Below are positions 43,615 through 58,259 of a stretch of DNA of 64,000 nt, in pieces. The DNA is from Daphnia pulex (taxonomy: Eukaryota > Arthropoda > Branchiopoda > Diplostraca > Daphniidae), in contig NC_060019.1 in assembly GCF_021134715.1 (NCBI RefSeq), positions 11,980,001 through 12,044,000 on the forward strand, given 5' to 3'. Position numbers and translations under genes: made by a program. The stretch's first letter is position 1, and each line of letters opens with the position of its first letter. The notes beneath the pieces were generated by a model. It saw only the letters and a list, made by a program, of their open reading frames with translations, ran no database searches and was not told the origin of the DNA.

Positions 43615-44332
43615 ATGCAGGCATTGAACTTAAAAGAGGAAGCCGCCAAACTGGAAACGCAACTCGAAAGTAGTTGCCACGATCTCAAACTGTCCAAAGG
43701 TGAGCCGGTTCCATCCAGCAGGACCCATCAATATTTATTCAAAGGCCGAATTGTAGTTGCCAAGAGAGAGACAGTGACGACATTTTTAGGCAAAAACGTA
43801 TTTGTTATCCCGTACAGAATGCCATCTTCTTGGCAGATTCCTGGAAATTGTCAAGAAGGACAGTTCCCAAGCCGCCGACGTTTACAAATCCAACTGCCTG
43901 GACGGCCAGGATGGAGAGAGTTGTTACCAGTTGGGCCAGCTCTATCATTCGGAAAAGGCAATGGTGGATCACGGGGAAGCTTTCGCTTTTAATCGGAGAG
44001 GTTGCGAGCTGGGAAATGCCGAATGCTGTCTGGACGCCGGCCTGGCCAACCTATCGGACAATTTAGATGAAGGCTGCGTCGGAAAGGATTTGTCACTGGC
44101 CTTCCAGTACGTCCAACGATCGTGCCAACTCGGATCTGGCTTCGCTTGCCATTTGCTGGCTGGTGTTTACGTCTCCGGAATTCCGGGAATCGTCGAAAGA
44201 GATTTATCGGCGGCTTTCAGGCACGATTTCGAAGCGTGTAAGCAACTCAATTTCCCTCCAGCTTGCGCTAGTCTCCGTGCTACTTTGAACGTGACGACCA
44301 AAGCGACACTGGATCCATCTAGCGGCGTATAA
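43615..44332 (+). CDS. COA7-like Sel1-repeat protein 1
   Basis: Resembles COA7 (SELRC1), a small Cys-rich Sel1-like repeat protein used in cytochrome c oxidase assembly in the mitochondrial intermembrane space. Two exons, 43615-43699 and 43818-44332, make 200 codons; the phase-1 intron has donor gtgagc and acceptor cgtacag. Repeats show the Cys-pair pattern of the family: DVYKSNCLDGQDGESCYQLG, NRRGCELGNAECCLDAG, VQRSCQLGSGFACHLLAGVY and FEACKQLNFPPACASL. Human COA7 is 231 residues, so this copy (199) is slightly short, mainly at the N-terminus. It is a tandem paralogue of the gene at 44503. The start is the first Met after the probable 5' UTR acceptor. Family assignment is firm; orthology is shared with the neighbour. 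Confidence 0.82.
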
Positions 44333-44502
44333 TGGAGGCCATTTTTTTCTATTTGAACAGTTTGAAACTTTGAAATTTGAGAGAACCTTCTTGTATGCTG
44401 ACAATACAAAATCTCTTGGATTATTATGTGAAAATTGAATTTTTCTGTTAATTTAATTAATTTTTTTTTATTGAACGATTTAGTCGAATTCCAGAGTTTG
44501 GC

Positions 44503-45256
44503 ATGGCGTGGATTCCAAGCGAGAAGGAGGAAAAGAAAAAGTTGCTGGTGCAATTAGGAAAGGAATACCGGGATAAATGCTACCGTGACAACAGTCCCAG
44601 AGGCAAAATACTTTGAATTCCAATTTTTTTTACATTTTTCGCCATTCGAATCGTTTCTTTATTGCCCGACAGACTGCCATTATCTGGCCCACTTTATGGT
44701 CACCTTACAGGAAGCGGCCAAAGCAGCCACCGTATTCCGGAAGACGTGTGACGAGTATCAATACGGTGAAAGCTGCCAATTATACGCCGGACTTTTACGA
44801 GCATTCAAATTCACTGGCGTCGATCCAATCGAGAGCTTTCGCTACGATCGCAAGGGATGCCAGTTGGGTCGAGCCAAGTCCTGTTTGAACACCGCCCTGG
44901 ATATTGTTTCGGATGGCAACGTCAGACAAGTTGTTGATGAAGAAAAGCCGGACTTGCTGGTCGTCGAAATGCTCGATCGAGGCTGCAATTTGGGCTGTGA
45001 CGACAGCTGTTATCTGGCTGGAGGTGCTTATCTGGTCGGCGTGCCGGGATTGCTGGAGAAGAATGTTTCCACCGCCTACAAGTACGACGTCAAGGCATGC
45101 CAACTGGGCAATAAACTCGCCTGCGCTAATCTCAGCGGCGCTTTGCCAATGAAAACCCACGGTCCAATGTCCAACACCTTTCAAGTCCGCCGGTTGCAGT
45201 TGAAAATCAACAAGGAGTTATCGGAAAAATCCCCCAAATTACCCGCCACCACCTGA
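44503..45256 (+). CDS. COA7-like Sel1-repeat protein 2
   Basis: Second member of the tandem COA7-like pair. Exons 44503-44602 and 44673-45256 give 228 codons, 227 residues, close to the 231 of human COA7. The start MAWIPSEKEEKKK leads into KCYRDNSPRDCHYL; its two Cys have the same spacing as COA7 CYHEKDPDGC. This joining needs a GC-AG intron (AGAG/gcaaaa ... cccgacag), because a GT donor at 44585 would break the spacing. Repeats include CDEYQYGESCQLYAGLL, CQLGRAKSCLNTALDI, CNLGCDDSCYLAGGAY and CQLGNKLACANLSGA. It lies 171 bp after the first copy, so short intergenic or co-transcribed structure is possible. The gene ends tail-to-tail with the GPCR gene. Confidence 0.85.
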
Positions 45257-45284
45257 ATTTCAAGTTTGTAGCGCGTCCCAAAAA

Positions 45285-45290
45285 AATAAA
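45285..45290 (+). terminator. Candidate polyadenylation signal of COA7-like gene 2
   Basis: AATAAA 29 bp after the stop codon at 45256 and 72 bp before the stop of the convergent GPCR gene. Confidence 0.5.
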
Positions 45291-45361
45291 AATAATTCGC
45301 AAAATTGTATTACAGGCCTGGCCAATTGTTTGTATATATTTCAGACATGTCTCGGCTGGGA

Positions 45362-47672
45362 TTAAACGGGTTTATCAGATTCTCGACGTTGCGATAAGGT
45401 TTTGATCAAGTCGCTGTGGAGGATTTCCCTGGAAGAAATGTTGGTCGAAGCCGTCAGTTGGTTGCTGCTCCGGTTGGCGTAGTTTGCGCTGTACGGGCGA
45501 GCGCGTTCCAGTCGTTCCAGGCAAGGGCATTTCTGCTTGAACAAGCGCCAAACGTTGGGCTTGCAGACGAAGATGGCGAAAGTCAGGACGCTGGACGAGG
45601 TTTCGATGACGTCTATGACGAACGCCGCTTCGTTGAGACAGCCGATGGCGTACGCCACGAACTCGGCCAACCACGAAACGATTTTCAGGACGAACAAGCC
45701 GAAAATGACGCGCAAGCTGTTGAATTAAATATATTCAAATGATTCATGCCAAAAAGTGAAGACATTTATGACGGTGTATGTATTGATGGGAAGAAAAGAA
45801 AAGATGGCAGACCAACCGGTATTTCTCGCGGGAGTGGCGATTTCCCGACCCGATCCCAGCTCGTCGAAGTAGAATGCTTGTCATGACGAAAAAGATGATA
45901 TCGACGAAAATCAAGACGCAAACCGGACCGTACACGTAAGCGAACATGGCTCCGTAACCTGTGGGGTGATATCACAGTGTTTTCATGGTCATCAGTTAAA
46001 AAAGCTGTAAATGTCAGTCTGTCACATTATCAATTTTTTTTTTTCTTTTTTAATTTTTTACTTGAAAACCAGCAGGTGTCCTCTCCGAATTCGGGTCTGA
46101 TGACGGCCTCGGAAGTCTTGTAATAATCTAAAACCTGTCCGACTGTTACGATGACGGCCGCCAGACCCCACGAATAGAGCGAATAAGCGAAAAAAGGTTT
46201 GCCCAGTTGATTTTGACGGATGGCCGTGTTGACGGAACTACACGGTTGCATGGATCTGCACAAACCAAATGTATATATATAGTTGGAGTGCACACAAGAG
46301 AGAGTCGTGAAATTGTTCCTACTTCAAAGTCCACCAGATGTCGAAGCAAACAACGTTGAGCCAGGTGTAGGTGGAAATGTAGGAGAAATGAATCAGGATG
46401 GCCATAATTCGGCAAGCGACAGTCGATCGGGTTGTGCCAACCAATTGGAGAGTGCCAAAAATCAGGTAAGCAGCAGCTCGGGAGACAACGTAGCACATGA
46501 TAACCACACCTATTATAGTGTTATAGATGGTCAAGATTATTTTTTGGAACTCAAAATGCGCATAAATTGATATTTCAACCGTGGATGTTTCGAATTTCAG
46601 GAATGAGGGCGTAGACGGCGAATGTGGCGACTAGGAAGAAAGACGAGATGAACAAGAAGATGGAATAAATAGGATTTGTATCATCGGCTGCGACACAGAC
46701 CAGAGCATGTTGAGCGGACTACATTATTACACCAAAAGCTTATTGAAAATTCGGAAAAATTAATTCCAGGTATTTTTCAAATCTAGTTACCGTGCCGTCA
46801 ACGTCCATGAAATAATCAACACAATATTCATCCGTTATTAGGTCAACATCAGTCTGACTCTGTGAAGAGCATCGTTTTTTGGGGAATACGAATAATAGAC
46901 CGTTGGATCTCAGATGGTAATCGTGTTGATTGAGAAGCTTGTGCTTGTAGCCATCTTTACACTGTGGAGCTACTCCGTCCCGAACGAACATTTCTTCGGA
47001 TTTCAGGTTAAGCGAATAGCCGGTTTGATTGTAAAGCGTCACGTTCAACTGGCTCGAGTAATTGATGCAGCGCGTCGTGGAAATATCGAACGCCTTGAAG
47101 GTTGGACAGCATTTACGGATGCAGGTGTCTGTGCGGTTGCACGGATCTCGGACGCAGTAGCGGGCTATCAACTGTCCGGAAGGAAAGGATTCTTGGATGC
47201 AAAAGTCTCCGGATTGGTAAGTGACGTGTTCGTCTTGGCTGAAAATGGAGCCGTCCTCGTAAAATCTGAATTCCGTGGAACTCATTCCAACGTAGCCTTT
47301 TGGGCAGCGTTTGAGGCGATGCGTCATTTGAAAACTGTTTGATTCAACGCGGACGGGAGTGGGTTCAGCACTCCTCTCCACAGAATAAACGGGCGGGGCC
47401 GCGGACATTTTCGAATGGGTTACGGAGCCTTTCCAATCGCGGCAGACGTCCAATTCCGCCATGTACTGCAGATTGTATTGATATTATTTGTTAATTTTAA
47501 ATCTTTTTTTTTTTTAATGTATATTATTATTATTAATTACAGCTTGATAATTCAAACAGCATTTCGTCAAAGGCGTCTTGGAGTGGACGGCCGATACTGA
47601 GCTGGATAATACCAACATCCAGCAAACGTAACCAAAGTAAAATGTTTCCAAAATAGATTTGAAATTCCGCAT
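45362..47672 (-). CDS. Methuselah-like G-protein-coupled receptor
   Basis: Class B-type secretin-related receptor of the arthropod Methuselah group. Seven minus exons: 47672-47541, 47465-46791, 46718-46580, 46509-46323, 46255-46062, 45958-45817 and 45716-45362. Sum 1824 nt, 607 residues. A hydrophobic signal (FYFGYVCWMLVLSSSVSA) is followed by a Cys-rich, N-glycosylated ectodomain with the Methuselah hallmark CIRKCCP and several paired Cys (QLIARYCVRDPC, CSSQSQTDVD). Seven membrane segments follow, starting YSIFLFISSFFLVATFAVYA and including CYVVSRAAAYLIFG, the TM3-type TYTWLNVVCFDIWWT, GPVCVLIFVDIIFFVMTS and LRVIFGLFVLKIVSWLAEF. The cytoplasmic tail has a CPCL motif and many Ser/Thr. The ligand is unknown. 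An earlier in-frame Met lies at 47711. Confidence 0.93.
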
Positions 47673-48442
47673 TATGAACTTCCCTGTTTTGCATGACATG
47701 GAATGAAGCATGTTGAATAATTGTTAAATGTCATAATTTAAACTAGGAAATATTGGACAACACCTACCATTTATGATTTCAGCCTTAGGAAAGGAGGGAT
47801 TTTTATTTTTCCCCGAACGATTTGGATAACTTGACGTGATTCACTAGTCGACAGTTTTGAGCGTCGCAACTCACTGCCGTGTCACTTTCGACAAACGGTA
47901 ATTTGGTGCATACGAGTGAATTATCCTTTTCAAGAAACCGCAACCTCCGTCGTTCCGTTTTGTTTCGACACACACTCGGAAGTGACCCACTCCAATTTCG
48001 TTATCCTCTATACATCATAAGCCACAATCCCCTAAAAGGTTAGCAACATTTGATTACACGTTACCTCATTTATCACTCGCTAGGAAAACGTCAACTTTTG
48101 TAACGAGCGTTCATAAATGAGTGTATTAGGAATACGTCACGGACTGCACAGGGGGTTGACCGACCACTTTAAAGTAATCGAAACGATAAAGTGACGCTTT
48201 GGGGTCGAAACGTAATTAGAATCCCTATCGGGACTTTTTTAAAAATTTGTTAATAATATTTTTTGTTTCTGCAAAAATATTTAAAAAAGTATTCCGTTTG
48301 TTTCTTATAAAAAAGAAATTTAACATTTTAACCTGAGAATAACGGAAATTTTACTTTTGTAGCAAATTTGTATAGTTTCAAAGTTTTTTGTAAACCAAAT
48401 GTATTCTTTGTCTCAACGTATTTAATGCGATTTAATATATTA
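47673..48442. other. Short intergenic region between the GPCR and WDR59 genes
   Basis: About 770 bp that must contain the GPCR 5' UTR and promoter and the WDR59 3' UTR. Mixed composition; no exon or RNA gene seen. No clear TATA box was identified. Confidence 0.5.
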
Positions 48443-51400
48443 TCAGACGGAAAACACAGTGTTATTTTCCAACAAGCAGTTGCAACCACATCCTGTAGGG
48501 CATTCGTCTTCTTCAGTGAACCAATGCGACATGCATCTACCATGACCACCGTGTCCGCACACCAGACAAAAACTCGCAGAGCCTGAAAATAAATGATTCA
48601 ACCATTATGCCACCTCTAACGCTATTACATGACTGATATTTACTAGATGGTTTTAAGATAGTTACCTTTTACAACAACTCGACAAATAACGCAATTGAGA
48701 AGCAAACGCTTGCAAAGGGTGCATTGCGGCCCTCTAACCGTAGTCCTACAAGGAACACACTCAGTTACGAAATCCACGCCTCTATGAGGATCAATGGGAG
48801 TGGATAAATATTTCAAAACCTTGAATAGACAAAATTGGTTTTCAAGAAGTACGGCCAAGAAGTTATTATTTTTAATCCGCATACCAAAACGCGAGCCTCG
48901 AGAAGTCCCCAGCGATAAAGGATATCAGCATAACATCGACGGTAGTTGTCAAATAATCCATTAAATTTCGGATCTAGTAATCTTGAAATCAAATTGAGAA
49001 AAGAAAACGCTTAGTTACGAAATTCAACAACAATAAAAACTCTTGATGTGAATGCGATCAAAATTTCAAAATTATTAAAAATTTCAAACCTGAAATCCTT
49101 GTCTTTATACTCTTCACTTCCATCAGTCCCATTCACTGAAACGACGCTCGTCACAGAGTGGGGTAGGAAAATGGAAGCGACTGAAATAAAAACCCATTCA
49201 GACAAAATTGATAACATTTCTAAAAATTTAAGGAGAAGCCCTTACTTGGCAAAGGGCGACCACTTGGGACAGAGTTAATTCCAGGAGTTGCAAGACGAAA
49301 ATCATCAAGTGAATCCGACCACGAATTTGAACGTATTTGTTTTAAGACATTCCAGCTATCTAAAGTTGTGTCGCCCGGGTGTATTGTATGATACGGTGAT
49401 TCTCCTGGCTAATGTTGAACATCAGAATAATTAAAGTTCACTCATCATAAGAGCTTAAAAGAGAAAAAAGCGAGGAAAAATAGGAAAACTCATATTCTCC
49501 ACTATTGTGATTAGATATTTTTCATGTAAAAAAACCATCACACTTACGTGGGGGTAAAATCTAGAGGAATATATGCCTACCTTTAAACCCCACCGTAAGT
49601 TGCGCTGTAGGAAAAAAAACTCATTGATATCCCGCAGTCAGCATTCTCAAAATCCCAGCAGCACCAAGGAAATAAGCCACAGTGTTAGAGAGAGCATGTT
49701 GAGACAAAGAAGTAGCGATATTATGGAGCAAGATAATTTAGTTAAAAAAAAAAAAAAAAAAAAAAAAAACCAAAAACAAAAGGACAGACCACAAAGAATT
49801 TGAAATGCAATTATTCCCCTGAAAAAGGAAGGCGAAACCAGATTGCAATCAGGAAACGGAAGCCGAGCACGAAGAAATTAGAATAAAAAAAGATTTTATG
49901 ATCAGAACACTCGAGAGAAAAGCCAATCCGACGATCACCTTTTTAACAATCAAACGTAAGACCTTGCTTATCGGTTCTAGTGCTATTAATCGTGATACCA
50001 AGTTTCAGAATGCCAGATTTCATGTTAAAAAATTAAAATAAGCTTCTACACTTACGCTGCCCGATTCCGATCGTGTTGTTTTACGCCGGAAAGTTTCCTG
50101 ACTATCACATTTGTAACCAAATGCGCAACACAACATGGCTACAGTTTGTATATCTCGTAATTTCACGTAGTGGTCGATACTGTAATAAATTATAATGTTG
50201 GTGTGTTGTTTTAAGTATACGCTAAAGAGATCAAATAAATACACATATACATACATCGCATGAAGAAGCTTCCGGCCGAATGGATTTTGAGCCCATGGGG
50301 TATCAAGGTCATTGGTATTATTTTCGTGTATCAAGGTAGGAGTTGCCAGAAGGGCACCCAACGACCAAATGTAAGTCAAATCTTTTCTGCCAAACTGCGC
50401 AGCAACCGCTGCATTTTGGTTGCACATCCATGCCGTATCAGTATCGCTAAATCTGGTGAATAAAAATATGTAATGAAACTATGACTAAATCTGATTCAAG
50501 GAATTATTATACAAGAAAATATATAAAAGATAAACTAACACATATCTTTCTGCTAATTCTAACTGCTGTGGCATCAATCCAGAAGCATCGTAAATCGTCA
50601 CCATTCCGACCACCTTATGATGACGTGCCTCTTGAGCTCCCCTTTTATTTTCGTCTGAAGACGAGCTATAAGAGGAAAGTCTATTTTTCGACTTAGAAGT
50701 TCGAGATTTCTGTCTCTGAATGAATTACAAAATATTTTGTTATTTAATCAGCAATGGAATTATCTCATTAATAAAAGGCTAATGTCAGCAATCACGGAAA
50801 TACTTCCAAGTATAGCCTACCCTGTCTTGGTTATAAAAAGACGAGATGCTGACTGACGGATCACCGGTCGGACTTTGAGCAACGGGCGGATACAACAATC
50901 CATAAGGAGTCGTATTTGATGAAGCTACCAAGCTATGCTGTACCAAGTTTGATGAATAAGCTTGGTTCACGGATAGAGAACGAGGTGTAGTTGAAGTGTC
51001 CGAAGTTTTACTGTTCACACGCCTTCAATTATATAAATAAAATAGAACTGATGAATTCCTAGTCGTACGATTAATCATTTCAATTAATCAAAAACCTTAA
51101 ATAGGATGGTCGACCAAAACAAATCAGCATACCTGTATAAAATAAAACAAGGGCAAATCAATATAGCAGTTTGCTGAAGGATATTTTTATGTTTTTTGTT
51201 TTAATGACATTACCAGCACTGCAAAATCGAGCACCGGATGACCGAGGGTATGGAATATTGTGGTCTTGATGATGAGTTAGACTACCAAATAAACCGCCAT
51301 TCTGTAGGAAACCAGGATGCCCAAGACCAGTTTGCGGTAACCTAGAAAACAGATTCGTTAATTATGTTTAGTAGCATATTGAATATACGTTTCATCTAAG

Positions 51401-53969
51401 TAACTAAATACGAATTAAATGTTACCTGAAAGGAGTATTTCCGGTAGTTGATGAGTTGACATTCAATGTTATGGTCTTTGACGATTCCGTTTCTGACTTA
51501 TCAATTGGTGTTAACTGATCGACTGAAATTAGAAGTTGTTGTAGCACGAGCTCTATAGACGGATGACCTTTGCGGCACGATAGAGTTGCTGCTTGTTTCA
51601 AAACCTGTACAATGCCGCCGTGTCAAATAAATCTTTTGAGTTACGCAAGAATAAACTCTCTCGAAATACTTTTAACATTTTGCTTCTGGCATTGTTGTCA
51701 ATAGTCGTTCCTTTTCCGAATAGAAAATTTGGAATCGCTCCGTCGGGATACGATGGAGGCATAGAAATATGAAGTATTATTTGATGCTTTGCAGTGCGAA
51801 TCACTGTTGTTAAGCTTCGTTGTGTCTCGTCTACATCGCAAACACTGATAGAGTTATCAGTACCAATGGAACCTGAAGAAACAGAAAAATAACCACAAAT
51901 TTATTCCAGGGAAAAGTTTACGTATTCAGTTAATTACTAATAGTTCATTTGGGACATAAATTTACCTAATGACTTAAGTTGGTCGATTTCCTTGTTGAAT
52001 GAATAATGTTCAGGTTGAGAAATCGCATCTATTCCGACGATGCTACTGTTTATTGACAGCGCAGACTTCTTTTTCCGATGGGATGTTGGTGATAACGTGT
52101 TGGTTAGTACAGCTTGTGCTGCAGCTATAGAGGCTGCTACAGTTTTATGTCCAGCTAGGCGTAACGAGTCAGGTACAATTATAGACGGTGCCAAACTATG
52201 GTGAAGGTCTAAATAGGTTTCTTCCACTACTTCAAGCCCAACTTCAATGTCTTTGTCGCTTTTTGTTGAAATTGCGTCAACAGCTGAACATATTAAATAA
52301 TTAAATAATACAATATAAAACAGATTTTTCATGCTAATAATTAATGAATTTATGTCACCAGTAACGTCATAAGTCGATTCGTTTTCTTCATATACGATTT
52401 GTGGTTGATTTTCAGGTTCATAGCCACATAACTGGCAAAAAGAATATTTTTAAATATTTTTTTACATAAACCAGAAAAATAATTGAAATTTGAATTCGCC
52501 CTACTTTTTGAAGGTTAACATCCACTCTCCAAATTCGTAAGCTCTGATCTTTTGACCAGGTGATAAGTTGATAGTCGTCGTCATCTAAACATATAAAAAT
52601 CAAATAATTTCAAAGTCCAAAAATTTAAATTTGAACGTTTGATTATACCGGAACGGGAAGATTTCCAATCAAACTCAAGAACTAGATCGTTATTCCCAAG
52701 AAACGAATGAACCGGATTAGACAAATCGGATAGACTCCAAAGTAGCAAACTGTTTTCTCCTCGTCGTAATTGTGTTGTCATCATGCCATCGCCAAAGGGC
52801 TATACAGGCAAAAGAAAAAAAATATCGTTAATTAGTAGTTCTATTAACTATTGATTTATCACACACAAATAACTAAAAAAAAAAAAAAAAAATTAAGAAA
52901 TTGTCATATTTACAGTAAATCGCGCTCGCCAAACCGGAGACACGGTTCTAAGGGCATTCTCGACTACACGGGGATTGTTTACGTCAAAGAATTTAACAGT
53001 ACAATCTTGACTGGAAGTAGCAAGCTGATATTCTTGGTTAGCACTCCAGTCAAGCCCATGAATTTTGTGCAAATGTGCCGCAATGTATTGCACGGGGGAA
53101 CTCCCTTTCCGCCAGTCCCATAGTCGAACGTCTCCCTCATGAGCAGTTGCTAGTAAATGGCTGGTAACGCGGTTCCATCGCACTTGAGTAGCTCCAACTG
53201 TAAACAATATTTAGACTATACAGATCCTATTTGTATTATACTAAATTTTGTCCCATTTTATTTTACCTACGGCAGAGAGGGAAACGCATGGCTTTCGAGG
53301 GTCTCGAATATCCCATATGTTAATATAAGTGTCAACTGAACAGGAAGCCAAGAGATAAGGTTCAAAATGATGCCAATTTAAATCGCTGACTGCACGCGTG
53401 TGGAAACGTAAACAATAGAGAGGTGTGAAGTCAATAGAATTCCATGAAAGAATCTCTGTTCGTTGATTGCTCTATAACAGAAACTGTTCAAAAATCTGCA
53501 TGGTAAATGCAACATTGAAGTAGTACAAATACCGATATGGCACATAGGTGTGAAAGATGTGAGTGTGGATTCCATTCAGCTGATCCAACCTCCCATTTGC
53601 TTTGACGAGGAAACTTCTTTATCACTACTGATGGATTGTCAACATCAACAATTGCTAAGCACCTTCGTCTTGAAGAGTAAAATATAAAAACAAAAAACAA
53701 TTAATAAATTATGAATGAATTGGAATGTCAAAGAGTGCTTCAATCATATCAAAATTATTAAATGAGTTATTCAAAAATTTATTTACCCAGCCAATAGCAC
53801 ATATTGTCCAGAACTATCAAGAGCCATTGTGCTTGCCTAAATGAAAGAACCCACTTGTTATTATTTATTTTTGTTTGTAAAGTAAAAAAAAACAAAATTA
53901 AAACAGTATTATTACCTGTAGATCCTTATGTTCAGCAACTACATATTCATTACTCCATTTGGCTGCCAT
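48443..53969 (-). CDS. WDR59: WDR59, GATOR2 complex subunit
   Basis: Component of GATOR2, which acts at the lysosome upstream of mTORC1 by opposing GATOR1. Twenty-two minus exons, from 53969-53916 (MAAKWSNEYVV) to 48582-48443, sum to 3243 nt (1080 residues), every junction in phase. The others begin at 53836, 53668, 53471, 53197, 52799, 52584, 52431, 52283, 51872, 51604, 51341, 51132, 51022, 50715, 50452, 50179, 49408, 49180, 48981 and 48819. N-terminal WD40 repeats are clear (RQSKWEVGSAEWNPH, TYINIWDIRDPRKP, HEGDVRLWDWRKG, IHGLDWSANQEYQLATSSQD, DQSLRIWRVD). An RWD domain follows (ISMPPSYPDGAIPNF). The C-terminal half has DHYVKLRDIQTVAMLC, CYADILYRWGLLEARVL and a RING-like zinc region (CVPC, CTLC, CVIC, CLVCGHGGHGRC, CPTGCGC). 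Conservation with human WDR59 is strong throughout. Confidence 0.97.
49744..49769 (+). repeat. 26-A homopolymer in a WDR59 intron
   Basis: Twenty-six A in the 647-bp intron 49409-50055. The surrounding A-rich sequence might be the tail of an old retroinsertion, but no SINE or gene body was recognised beside it. Confidence 0.8.
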
Positions 53970-54837
53970 TTTCTTCTCCCTAAGAAAAAATTGAAGACAT
54001 TAAAAAACAAGTAAACTGAAAGCTCAGAAATTGAAACACAAACACAAAGATAATGTCATTTCAAAGACAGAGTAGAGAAAATCTCAGTTAGGTGACTTAG
54101 CCTATATTATTGAATAAAATTCCCATTTGAGAACACCATTTTTCCATTATAATTAGTATTAAATTTACAAACTTCATTAAATCTAATTATTTGATTACTT
54201 TTTTTAAATTGAGGAGTAGAAATAGAAAAAGTTGAAAGAAGAAAATATAAACAGAACAGACGAACCGAAAATTCATGAGGGCGTAACGCGCAAGCAAGTA
54301 GCAGACGATTCAAGGATTTTTTTTTTTTTTTTTTCGAATTCAAATCGATTCGATTCGATTCAAAGGAACTTATTGAGAATGCTTCCGCATTCCGGAGTGG
54401 TGATTCAATCAATGTCTCATCATCTCATGACCCTTACATAATAATACTACTGATCATTTTAAGTTAAAATCTATAGTTAATTTTTAAATAGACTTTCGGC
54501 AACCATCAGCACGCACCAGTGAACATTTTCTTCCGACTTCCCGTGAACAATTATTTCTACGAAGAAAATGCAATCTATGCACATTATAAGAAACACTACA
54601 TATTATGCATACAAAACGTATGCAGGGAAAATTATAAAATTAATGGTCAAGCCGTCAAGGTATCATGCCTATCATCTACCTATGAAAACCAATGATGGTG
54701 TCTAACTTGCAAAGCATTTCTAGTAGCTAAGCCCGGATATAATCCGCGAGTCCCTTTATCTTTTTCTTGATATGCTCATTTTCAGGAGACCATCTAACGA
54801 AACAAAATCTAAAAATAATGCAGTGTTCAACACACTG

Positions 54838-54862
54838 ACACACACACACACACACACACACA
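54838..54862 (+). repeat. CA microsatellite
   Basis: About twelve CA repeats followed by an A run, within the SKP1 3' flank. Confidence 0.9.
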
Positions 54863-55014
54863 AAAAAACCAAAACTTGTACATTATAATTGGCAAAACGG
54901 GAGGTTGTCTAAAGCACGAGCTGTTTTAAAACATACAGTTAATTCACCAGTGCACTACGGAACTTCGTACAACTTGTTCTTTTGTTTGACTATACACTTA
55001 AAACTGCTTTTTAA

Positions 55015-55020
55015 TTTATT
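55015..55020 (-). terminator. Candidate SKP1 polyadenylation signal
   Basis: AATAAA on minus about 80 bp downstream of the SKP1 stop codon. Confidence 0.45.
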
Positions 55021-55097
55021 GTATTCTTGGCTTGAAAACATGAAGTTGGATACAAAGGTACATGTAACATGTGAAAACAAAATTTCGTCGAGATAAT

Positions 55098-57272
<2,175 letters not shown>

Positions 57273-58110
57273 ATGCCTGGAGAAGATCAAATGGAAGATG
57301 AAGCTGAGACTATGACATTCCAGGCCAAGATTGCTCAGCTTATGAGCTTGATTATCAACACCTTCTATAGTTGATCTCCAACTGCTCAGATGCCCTAGAC
57401 AAGATCCATTATGAATCCCTGACTGACCCAAGCAAGTTGGATAGCGGCAAGGATCTTAAAATCAAGATTGTCCCCAACAAGAATGACTCACTCTCATGGA
57501 TATGTAAGTTGAGAAATTTGAAAAGTTCCTCCTATTTGAACACGAATTTGACTGTTCTGTTTCTCTTTAGTGGTATCGGCATGATCAAGGCTGATTTGGT
57601 TAACAACTTGGGTACTATTGCCAAGTCCGGAACTAAAGCTTTCATGGAAGCCCTCTCTGCCGGAGCTGACATCTCCATGGTTGGTCAGTTTGGTGTGGGT
57701 TCCTACTCTGCTTACCTGGTTGCCGACAAGGTGACAGTTCATTCCTAGCACAAGGATGGTGAGCAGTATGTTTGGGAATCTTCAGCTGGTGGTTCTTTCA
57801 CCATCAAGCCTGATCACAGAGAACCCATGGGTAGAGGAACCAAGATTGTCCTCCACTTGTAGGTATGTTCTTTGTCTTCATTGGCATAATTTCCAATATG
57901 CTCATGCCTGTTTTTTTCTTTATTGACAGGGAGATCCGATGGAATACCTGGAGGAGAAGAAAGTCAAGGAGGTTGTCAAGAAGAACTCACAGTTCATTTG
58001 CTACCCAATCAAGCTATTGGTTGAGAAGTAGCGCGACAAGGAAGTGCAACGATGAGGCTGAGGAGGAGGAAAAGAAGGATGAGAACGAGGAGAAACCAAA
58101 GGTCGAAGTG
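57273..58110 (+). pseudogene. HSP90 pseudogene, N-terminal part
   Basis: Starts [20 protein letters not shown] and follows cytosolic HSP90 through the ATPase domain. Visible stretches: [93 protein letters not shown] and the acidic linker EEEEKKDENEEKPKVE. A deletion after INTFYS removes the NKEIFLREL segment holding the catalytic Glu and shifts the frame. Stop codons interrupt at about 57746 (after VTVHS), 57860 and 58029. Two GT-AG introns are still recognisable at 57504-57570 and 57863-57929. It is therefore a decayed genomic copy, not a processed one. Sequence similarity breaks off at about 58110, where other material begins. Confidence 0.9.
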
Positions 58111-58259
58111 GTATCGGACCAGGACCATTCCCATGAAATGAAGGATCATTTCCCGTACGACATGAAGATGAAACATCAACGCATGATGTCCACAAGAGCT
58201 TCAAACGGTAACGTCACTGTAGGGGAGCGCATGGATCCTTACAGTGACTCGTGGAACCT

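Larger units (their letters stand above)
53970..55097. other. Intergenic region between WDR59 and SKP1
   Basis: About 1.1 kb containing the WDR59 promoter/5' UTR and the SKP1 3' UTR, with a poly-T run near 54318-54334 and a CA microsatellite (about 54838-54862). No coding signal was seen. Confidence 0.55.

Noticed and set aside
43495-43992. 165-residue plus frame extending the COA7-like 1 start upstream and past its donor
   Set aside because: It reads through a probable 5' UTR acceptor and through the intron; the family alignment supports the start at 43615 and the splice at 43699.
49573-49803. 76-residue plus frame with poly-Lys
   Set aside because: Produced by a 26-A homopolymer inside a WDR59 intron on the opposite strand.
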